Positions 57,061 to 64,000 of a stretch of DNA of 64,000 nt are shown one piece after another. The notes under the pieces were generated by a model. That model did no database searches. It was not told where the DNA came from and was given only the letters and a program-made list of their open reading frames with translations. Each line of letters opens with the position of its first letter. The first letter of the stretch is position 1. The stretch lies in NCBI RefSeq assembly GCF_016920785.2, contig NW_024609835.1, positions 83,362,243 through 83,426,242 on the forward strand. The letters run 5' to 3'. Made by a program: the position numbers and the translations under genes. This stretch comes from Ixodes scapularis. Its lineage: Eukaryota > Arthropoda > Arachnida > Ixodida > Ixodidae.

Positions 57061-59962
57061 GAAATGTAGAGCGCCATCTAGTAGCGCCCCGAGAAGTACG
57101 TCCGCAATCTCGGAAGCGGAGAAAAAAACGAAACCAGTGACCCGACCGGCAAAGACCCCATGTAAACAAGCGATCGCGCTTCATGCGAGATACGCGATGC
57201 CAACGCGTTGCTGCGTTTCACTGCGAATGCAGCGATAAAACTTCGATTTGTGTGTGACGTGAACGCAAACGTAAGCAGGGCTCGTAATTTTTTCTTATTT
57301 TTATTTGTTACTTGAGACGGAGCTTTTGACGAAAACAATCGGCGATCACGCGGTGTGAAGCCATTTACAACTATTGAACTGGGCCCTAATCTTTTCACGA
57401 AGTTCTGCCAAATTTGTTTGTGAACTTTTTTTTTAGGCACGCTGTGGTGTCGGCTTGCGTTTTCCTTGATACGCAAGCAGCTGAATGCATGCGGACGAGA
57501 CCAAGGCTGTTAAGCGAGGCAAAAAGCAGTTTTAATAACTTACGACATCAACCATAATTGAAGATGCGTATGGTTCACAGTAAACAACAAAGGCTGAAAG
57601 CACCACAGAAACCTGATTTTAGTCATATATTAAAACAAAAATATCATCACTTTGGAAAGCCAGAATACAATCTCATTGCTTTGCAGTGGTTTCTTACACA
57701 TGATCTTGTAAATGTAAAATGTTCTTGAATATTAAAGCGCTGTCATCTAGAGTAGAAAACACACCAGAGACGGACGACGTGTCCGTTTGCTCAACACTCA
57801 CAGAGACGGAATTGTGCTGTCTTTCTTGTAGAACGCTTCGTTCGACGAACATGGCGTTCGACTTAGGTTCATCGGAGTGGCTAAAACTTTGATGTCGGCG
57901 GCGGCGAAAACTTACATTCCGGACGTCGAGTGGAGCAACACGGGCAGCGCTAACTTCATATCACAATCTCCTTTTTTTTTTTTTTTTGACGCAGCTGAGG
58001 TAAATATTTTGTTTAAGAGGAATTAACCTTGAGTCCCATCGCTAAACGGTAGGACTCCATGCGTTTTCGCACCGAAAATATAATTGAGAATGTCCTCAGA
58101 GATGAAAGGCATGACGGCCTAGTCCTCTGTCCTCGATCTGTGATCAGAACTCAGAAATCGCACTTGGGGGCAGAGGGTCCATGCCCTGGAAATGCTGAGA
58201 AACCGAAACTCAAGATACTTCATACTACCAATATGGTCGCGTGCATCGTGCTGCCAGACCACCAAGCAGTTTTCGATATCGTCTATTGGCTTCGTCTTGG
58301 GCTACGGCGAAAAGAAAACGTAGCAGCAAGGGCGGAAAATAGCGGACGATTTGTTTTGATCCTGGAGAAAGTGCTCGAAGAGACGATAATATCAACCGCC
58401 TTCAAAGTTTTTCTTTGAGAGTGTCGACGCGGTGTTTTCTGAGGTGGCTCCACCAGCTCCTTTTGCTCACCTTTCTTTTCGGCTGTATATTGAGATCAAA
58501 TTTACTTACTCCTTTCAGTTAAACATCCAAAATTTGTTTTTATTAATGAGTGCGATCGTTGTAAGTCTAGTCCAGGTGCCCTAAACGCATATGTTGCACG
58601 CATCGTAATTTGCACCAATTACGTATTTTAGAAATTGCTTTTACACGGTGTAGCGGTACAGCGCAGGGGGCGTTCTCGACAGTGATGTATGTAACTTACG
58701 TTCGCTTTGAAGCAAATATGAATAAAAAACCAGAGAGAGAACGTCCAAACCGCTATAGGGTGATTTCAGATAAGATCGACCAAAGGATGGCTAGTCGACA
58801 TTTTCAAATCAACTGATGTTTTTATATGTTATTGTCTAGTGTCTGGTATGAACGAATCCAAACTTAGTTTTGACTAGAAAAAATACTTGGGGACAGGAAA
58901 AATCGTAATGCATGAGGTGGTGGACAGTTGCATTAACGCGCACTGATGGAGGGGGCCCGTTTGAAAGTGAATAACTAAAGCGATAACATTAGGAGAACTC
59001 TAATACGTTTTAGGCGCAAACTATGGGTATAGCTTGCTTGTAATATAAAGTAATCATATTTATTTAAAATTTATTTATTTTTCTAAAAATTGACAAACAT
59101 GCCTGCTCGAACGACAAATGGCAAACTTTGGAGGCCTGTATCTCATGAAATAATTTAATCATTATGATATAATTTGCAGACATTATTCTACTAATATATA
59201 GCTAACATTTAAAAAATAACTAAGGTATCTGTGTGATACAATAGTTAGGATATATTTAGTCAAACATGGAAAAAAAATCAAACGAAAAAAATTCCGATGC
59301 GAATAAAAACAAAACAACACCCTCGATTTTTTTTAAATTTAGGTAACCTGTTATACTCTATTTCGGCATTCATTCCCATTAAAAACATGTTGCATCATTT
59401 TATTGAGAAAGAAGATACAACTCCTCAAATTAGGGTCCTTTTTCAAAGCCTACACTTAGCAGTGTTTTATACAAGAACTGACTCTGAGTTCCAGTTTCAT
59501 GAAACCAACACACATCTTTTATATATTTTTATTCAGATGAGGCCAATGATAACTAAAGAAATCGTTCACACACTTAAATTAAGGAGAAACTACTGTGTAC
59601 AAAGAGGTATCATATTACGGACTAGTGATCCGAGAAAAGATCATGCAGCCATCGGCCACTAGGAACTTTGTTTACTTTATTCTCCTGCGACACTATATGC
59701 TATTCCCTCTTCCGCTCTACCTTTATCTCTCTCTCTCTCATATATATCCCTGATATATATCCAGAACAAAAACATGTTCAAGCATTCCCTTTCTGCGTGG
59801 TAGTGTTCTGTGGCTAGCAAAAATCATTTCCTCGCTAAGCTCACGATTATGGCAAAATAGTTGCCGGAAACCGCAGACGACACTCGTCGCTAGTTCTGGC
59901 AAAACGGCCGATACAATCTTTTTTTCGCATTTCCCCGCTCGCTGTCAAGGACAAGGGGGTTC
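57061..59962. other. Region without supported genes
   Basis: ORFs 57078-57476 (-), 58059-58418 (+) and 59297-59662 (+) have no family resemblance. A repeat shared with 29837-29930 (GATTTCAGAT.AGAT.GA...GTCGACATTTT) lies at 58757-58870. Confidence 0.55.
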
Positions 59963-62102
59963 GCTTCAACCAGCAAAAAAAAAGGCCGCCGACGCCTGTT
60001 TACTGAGCAGTCATGCCTGTCGCCATCTCACTCGCTGGCGTCACGGGCGATAATATCAGGCACAAAGGGGCACACCAACCGGCAGCATTATCCCCGAATA
60101 CTCGAGCCTCGCGTAAATACATAGAGTGTAAACGCTGTCGCCATGTTATGGTAGTAAGACCGCCCCCCCCCCCCTCCCCCAACGGGGGACTGCAGTACGC
60201 GACGGCGTACTAACACAACGGCGACGATATCGACATCGCGGGCTCCGAATTTTCCCATAGTTCTACTCCACGGGCATTTCTCGAAACGCTTGATATTGTG
60301 TACGCCCGCCTGGAAGGATTTCAGGCGCGTAGTTAAGATAAGGCGGTTCTCCGCGGCAAAAGAAAGCAATTTCACAAAAAGCTTAAAAGCGGCGGCGACG
60401 CGTGCGCGGTGAACGCTTGTAGTTTTGGTGTAGACAGGGTGTGTGTGTGCTCGTTGTTGACACCAGCCGGCGATAAGGCACTGCAGGCGGTAGCTCAGTA
60501 CAGCAAGGGCTAATCCGAGTGACCATCAACGTAACCCCACCGCCAACCCCTCGCGAACCGGTCGCCGACATGGCTCAGGCTGTGTCATGAACCACGTGGT
60601 AGAAGCTCGGGTGCTTTCATATGAGCGCGTGGAGGGACGACAGTGCGATTCCGGAAAGTCTTTTTCGAAGGCCGCTGACCACAATTTTTTGTCTGGAGAC
60701 TTTCCCTCTTTCTTCCTTTGACGTGGATCAAGCTTTGCCGACAGCCTCAGTTGTGACCTCTCTTTTCAAATGTACGTTTGCAGTGAGTGAGCTCCTCAGC
60801 CTCGGACTTGTCACTTGTGCACCCAGTAGTTCTTTCACTTGGCAATTATATGCCATCAGTTGGGGTTTAATTTCTCTTATTTATGTATACATTATGAAGA
60901 CGTCCTGGAGCTCCGAACGAGTGTTTTGTGCAGATTACTTTTGGAAGCACAAAAAGACTATATTAAAGCAGCGGAATTTTCGAAGTGTTGGCGAGTTGGA
61001 CCTAAACTCGTTGAAGCAAATTCTTCCGCCTGACTGTTCCACCAAAGTGAGTGCGACGGACTACCTGTGCTACCATTGCTTCATGCACATCACTAAGGAG
61101 ATCTCGATGCGAAGCTCAGAGCAGTGCCCTGACATATTTGTGCCAGCTGAAGAAGCAATTGAAGATCTAAATCGCAGCATACTACCTACAGATGTGTCGC
61201 CGCTGAGACAACCAAGCGTCGTAAGAAGTCGGGACAGGCCTGCCTATGTCAAGAGAAAGCAGACAGAACTGGAGCAGGTTGCTGTCAAGAATATACGCTC
61301 AAGGCTACGTATTGCGTACGACAGGGACGCACCACCGGGGTCGTCCGAACCAACATGCTCCACATGCACTGAGTGGGTGGACAACTTTCGGCAGGCCATT
61401 GAAACCGCCACCTCTCTCCGGGAACGTTGTCAACTGCTTACACTCCTGCCGTCAATACTGACGAAGAATGAGGTTCAAAAGATGATTCCACAGGCCTCAA
61501 TGTACCTCATCAGTAAATCCCGAAAACACAAGGAAAAGCATGGCGTGTGGTATGAGCCGGATCCTTACACGAGGTGCAAGGTGAGCCCTGAGAACCTGTC
61601 TGCTGCCCTAGAGTACTTCACGAAAGACGAGCTACAATGTTCGCGCCAAAGTCCCAACCAGAAGGACGTCATCTCTGTCATGCTCAACGGAGAGAAAACG
61701 TTCGTGCCAAAGCGCTTCATGACACGCAAATTGTGTACGCCCGCCTGAAATCCTTCCAGGCGGGCGTACACAATATCAAGCGTTTCGAGAAATGCCCGTG
61801 GAGTAGAACTATGGGAAAATTCGGAGCCCGCGATGTCGATATCGTCGCCGTTGTGTTAGTACGCCGTCGCGTACTGCAGTCCCCCGTTGGGGGAGGGGGG
61901 GGGGCGGTCTTACTACGATAACATGGCGACAGCGTTTACACTCTATGTATTTACGCGAGGCTCGAGTATTTGGGGATAATGCCGCCGGTTGGTGTGCCCC
62001 TTTGTGCCTGATATTATCGCCCGTGACGCCAGCGAGTGAGATGGCGACAGGCATGACAGTTCAGTAAACAGGCGTCGGCGGCCATGTTTTGCTGGTTGAA
62101 GC
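59963..62102. mobile_element. DNA element with long terminal inverted repeats
   Basis: The left repeat 59963-60327 and the right repeat 61742-62102 are inverted copies, nearly identical over about 360 bases. Shared landmarks are GCTTCAACCAGCAAAA at the outer ends, GGCCGCCGACGCCTGTTTAC, a C-run/G-run of about a dozen bases, and TACGCCCGCCTG.AA at the inner ends. The unique middle (60328-61741) carries a single ORF. High arm identity suggests recent insertion. No clear target duplication can be read at the borders (GGGGGTTC left, AATTTCTG right). Confidence 0.9.
60621..61748 (+). CDS. Element-encoded protein, probably truncated transposase-related
   Basis: 375 codons, open from ATG 60621, with TGA at 61746-61748 lying inside the right terminal repeat. 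The first about 95 residues are hydrophobic and low in similarity, and may include unspliced non-coding sequence. Later come LCYHC (Cys at about 150 and 153), CSTCTEW (Cys at about 246 and 249), then IPQASMYLISKSRKHKEKHG, WYEPDPYTRC, NQKDVISVMLNGEKTFVPKR. The last block resembles the start of a K.DYVSV..NGEK...KRLLLCNL region that I associate with unnamed transposon-linked proteins of ticks and cnidarians, but the part normally after it is absent. So the ORF appears cut by the inverted repeat. No catalytic triad is visible; the function is not established. Confidence 0.65.
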   Translation: MSAWRDDSAIPESLFRRPLTTIFCLETFPLSSFDVDQALPTASVVTSLFKCTFAVSELLSLGLVTCAPSSSFTWQLYAISWGLISLIYVYIMKTSWSSERVFCADYFWKHKKTILKQRNFRSVGELDLNSLKQILPPDCSTKVSATDYLCYHCFMHITKEISMRSSEQCPDIFVPAEEAIEDLNRSILPTDVSPLRQPSVVRSRDRPAYVKRKQTELEQVAVKNIRSRLRIAYDRDAPPGSSEPTCSTCTEWVDNFRQAIETATSLRERCQLLTLLPSILTKNEVQKMIPQASMYLISKSRKHKEKHGVWYEPDPYTRCKVSPENLSAALEYFTKDELQCSRQSPNQKDVISVMLNGEKTFVPKRFMTRKLCTPA

Positions 62103-63833
62103 AATTTCTGTCGGAGGGAGATGGGGTAGGGTTGTTGACATTAAAACTCCGAGGCCTTCACTGCTTTTCAAGCGTTATCCTCTCATTGCACGCACTCCGA
62201 AAAGAAAAACTTTTATTAAATCTATTGCGTTCAAACATTTTCAGCCTATCCTCCCAAGCCAAGGAGTTCCCTCCAAAGCGGAGGACGAAGATGCGGAGAT
62301 CTTCCTGTTTATGCTCGCACTCTAATAATAGCAACCGGTATACCTTCCCGGGGAAGGCGCACGGTCTCTATGTGGTGCGCTGTTTATTTCTGCAATGAAA
62401 ACACCAAATCGCAATAACCACTCATAAATGGCTGCACCTAATTCTTTGTCATTTTGAACCTTTGCCAACACAGCCAACAGAACAAACGAGATTTGACGGC
62501 TGTCGGCGCAAAAATCAGGCGACGAGCAGATGGCGAAGAGATCACATGACTTACTCGATTTGATCTTACGTTACCCACCGATCGAGGGGGGTAGCGTTAG
62601 CGATTCGCAGTAAAAAACTCGCTTTTGGAATGAGAGTTCTGACGTCATCGAGTAAGCGCCAGTAAGTTTTTAAACGCCACGGAACGGCCCCTTTACTCCG
62701 AATTCGGGCCGAGTAAATTTTGAAACACAGCCCTCTAATCCCAGGCAAGCGTCGACGGCGGCGACGGTGCTCACGTATTTTGATGTGGTGCCGATAGATG
62801 GAGCAACAACGACACGAGAGGATGCTGCGAAGCAGCGCCTAGCTTGGCGGTGACTCGACCAACCATTTCCGTACGATATGTGCCAACCGGACCCTTATGG
62901 CACGTTTAAATGCAAGGTGGCACGGAGCACGGGGAAAGAAACCTTGGCACATTGATAGTTTAGACCCATGTTGTAAAATAAAAAAAAAAAAAAACTATCT
63001 CCAAACTCCGGTTTAAAAACATGTTTTGTGTAAGTCTTGTCAAATTGTGAGGCGTTGAAGAAAATCAGCCTTAAGCGTTAAGTCTTTATTTCGAACTCTT
63101 TTTTTTCGCGTTCAGCTCATTGAAAAGGATGGAGGAAGCGCTTCAGCACGCGCCTCGTACCCCCCACAAAAAAAAAAAAAAAAATTGAATAAAAACGAGC
63201 GCGCCGACAGCTAACGTCGTCACAGCCCCCACAAGGCGAGCGGTGCAAGTCTGGGGAAAATTCCGTCCTCGCCGTGACGTCACCCCGGTTCGCCGTAAGG
63301 GGGCGCCACGCGAACTTCTCGGGGCTAATAGGGTCACCCAATTAAGTCACCAGGCTTGATCTAACATAGACCGTACCAATCGACGCCTGCACGTTGCAGT
63401 CTAAACTTCTAGTCAAAGGTGTATTTCACAGGTTTGTTTTTTTCTTGTAAAATTAGAAAGCTCAGCTCTCTTTCTGTAAAAATACGGCCAAGAAACTTGC
63501 CGGGGCGTACGCCCGGCGGCGACGCAGACGACCAAGTCCAGTGTTCGGCGTTCGTATTGATAGATGGCGCTACCTCCTTATCTCGACGGCTCGAGGCCAC
63601 CATGGTTTATTAATAGCGAGTTCGTTTTACACGCACTGGCACCGCGGTAGTTTTGTCCCACAATGCAACGCACTCACCGAGTGCTGCACGGAAAACCGGT
63701 CTGAAACGAACTTGCCGAGTGGAGCGTGATGCTTTCGCCATCTATGTTATGTTAGGTGCACTATCTACTGCCGATTTCGAAACAAGCGTCCGGCCAGGCG
63801 GGAGAAAGCGACCGGCGGCACTTTACGTTTACG
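62103..63833. other. Upstream flank of the last exon
   Basis: No gene supported. From about 63200 the sequence becomes GC-rich and lacks repeats that I recognise, as expected near a promoter, but no TATA box is seen. The 5' UTR of the exon at 63834 probably lies in the last few hundred bases. Confidence 0.45.
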
Positions 63834-63936
63834 ATGGCAAGTAACGTGAACAAATTGAGGGTCGTGGAGATTTTTACGCAGGGCAAGAGTTTCCGGCATG
63901 AACTGACTGCGGAGGAGCTCGAAGAGGTCACGAAAG
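63834..63936 (+). CDS. First coding exon of an unrecognised gene (3' partial)
   Basis: ATG in context TACGATGG opens 34 codons plus one base: MASNVNKLRVVEIFTQGKSF, then RHELTAEELEEVTK, ending at donor GTAAGC (63937). The exon is GC-rich, charged and splice-competent, and an in-frame stop (63828-63830 region not in frame; frame upstream is unrelated) does not argue against this start. I do not recognise the family. The lead-in, a short strand followed by an acidic LTAEELEEV helix, is too short to assign. The rest of the gene lies right of the window. Confidence 0.55.
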
Positions 63937-64000
63937 GTAAGCAATCTTTCTGTTCTTATAGTACTTACGGTTCGAAAATATATCCGAGTGCAAAATATCA

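Noticed and set aside
58059..58418. 119-codon ORF
   Set aside because: Looks non-repetitive, but I see no family motif, start context or splice partner.
59297..59662. 121-codon ORF
   Set aside because: AT-rich composition and no recognisable domain.

Overview
This is a repeat-dominated animal nuclear genomic window. Protein-coding sequence is in short GC-rich exons with consensus GT-AG splice sites, inside AT-rich introns that carry many transposable-element remnants. The mix fits a chelicerate, most likely a hard (ixodid) tick: tRNA-derived SINEs, LINE 3' ends, a Penelope-like GIY-YIG remnant and many foldback/MITE elements. That organism call is inference from repeat style and has not been checked by any search. 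There is no rRNA, no convincing tRNA gene, no CRISPR array and no bacterial-type operon.

Region 1 (1-17692, + strand) is the 3' part of an Amt-type ammonium transporter gene. Six exons (1-282, 2987-3058, 7347-7406, 7494-7567, 12203-12522, 17223-17675) join in phase to give 1260 nt, i.e. 419 codons plus stop. Both pore histidines of the family are present (codons at 155-157 and 12334-12336). The N-terminal part lies left of the window. The introns hold hairpins, SINEs, a long degenerate foldback element (about 12830-15830) and two MITEs.

Region 2 (17693-34419) is intergenic: an AT-rich stretch, a perfect palindrome with a (TA)n core, a minus-strand LINE 3' remnant, an inverted pair of a dispersed repeat (27815-28440), and a very large imperfect inverted duplication (about 28810-32190).

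Region 3 starts with one exon (coding 34541-34667) that encodes the N-terminus of a second Amt protein on the same strand, so the locus is a tandem pair of ammonium transporters. I could not find its next exon in the remaining 29 kb. That stretch is filled with a nested foldback element (37040-38390), SINEs, three plus-strand LINE 3' ends, a THAP-like remnant, a Penelope-like remnant on the minus strand, an RNase H LINE fragment on the minus strand, several MITEs, and a 2.1 kb DNA element with about 360-bp terminal inverted repeats and a 375-codon ORF that ends inside its own right repeat (59963-62102).

Region 4: at the right edge a probable first coding exon of an unrelated, unrecognised gene starts at 63834 and is cut by the window end. 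The only genes likely to work together are the two Amt copies; everything else is mobile or repetitive DNA.
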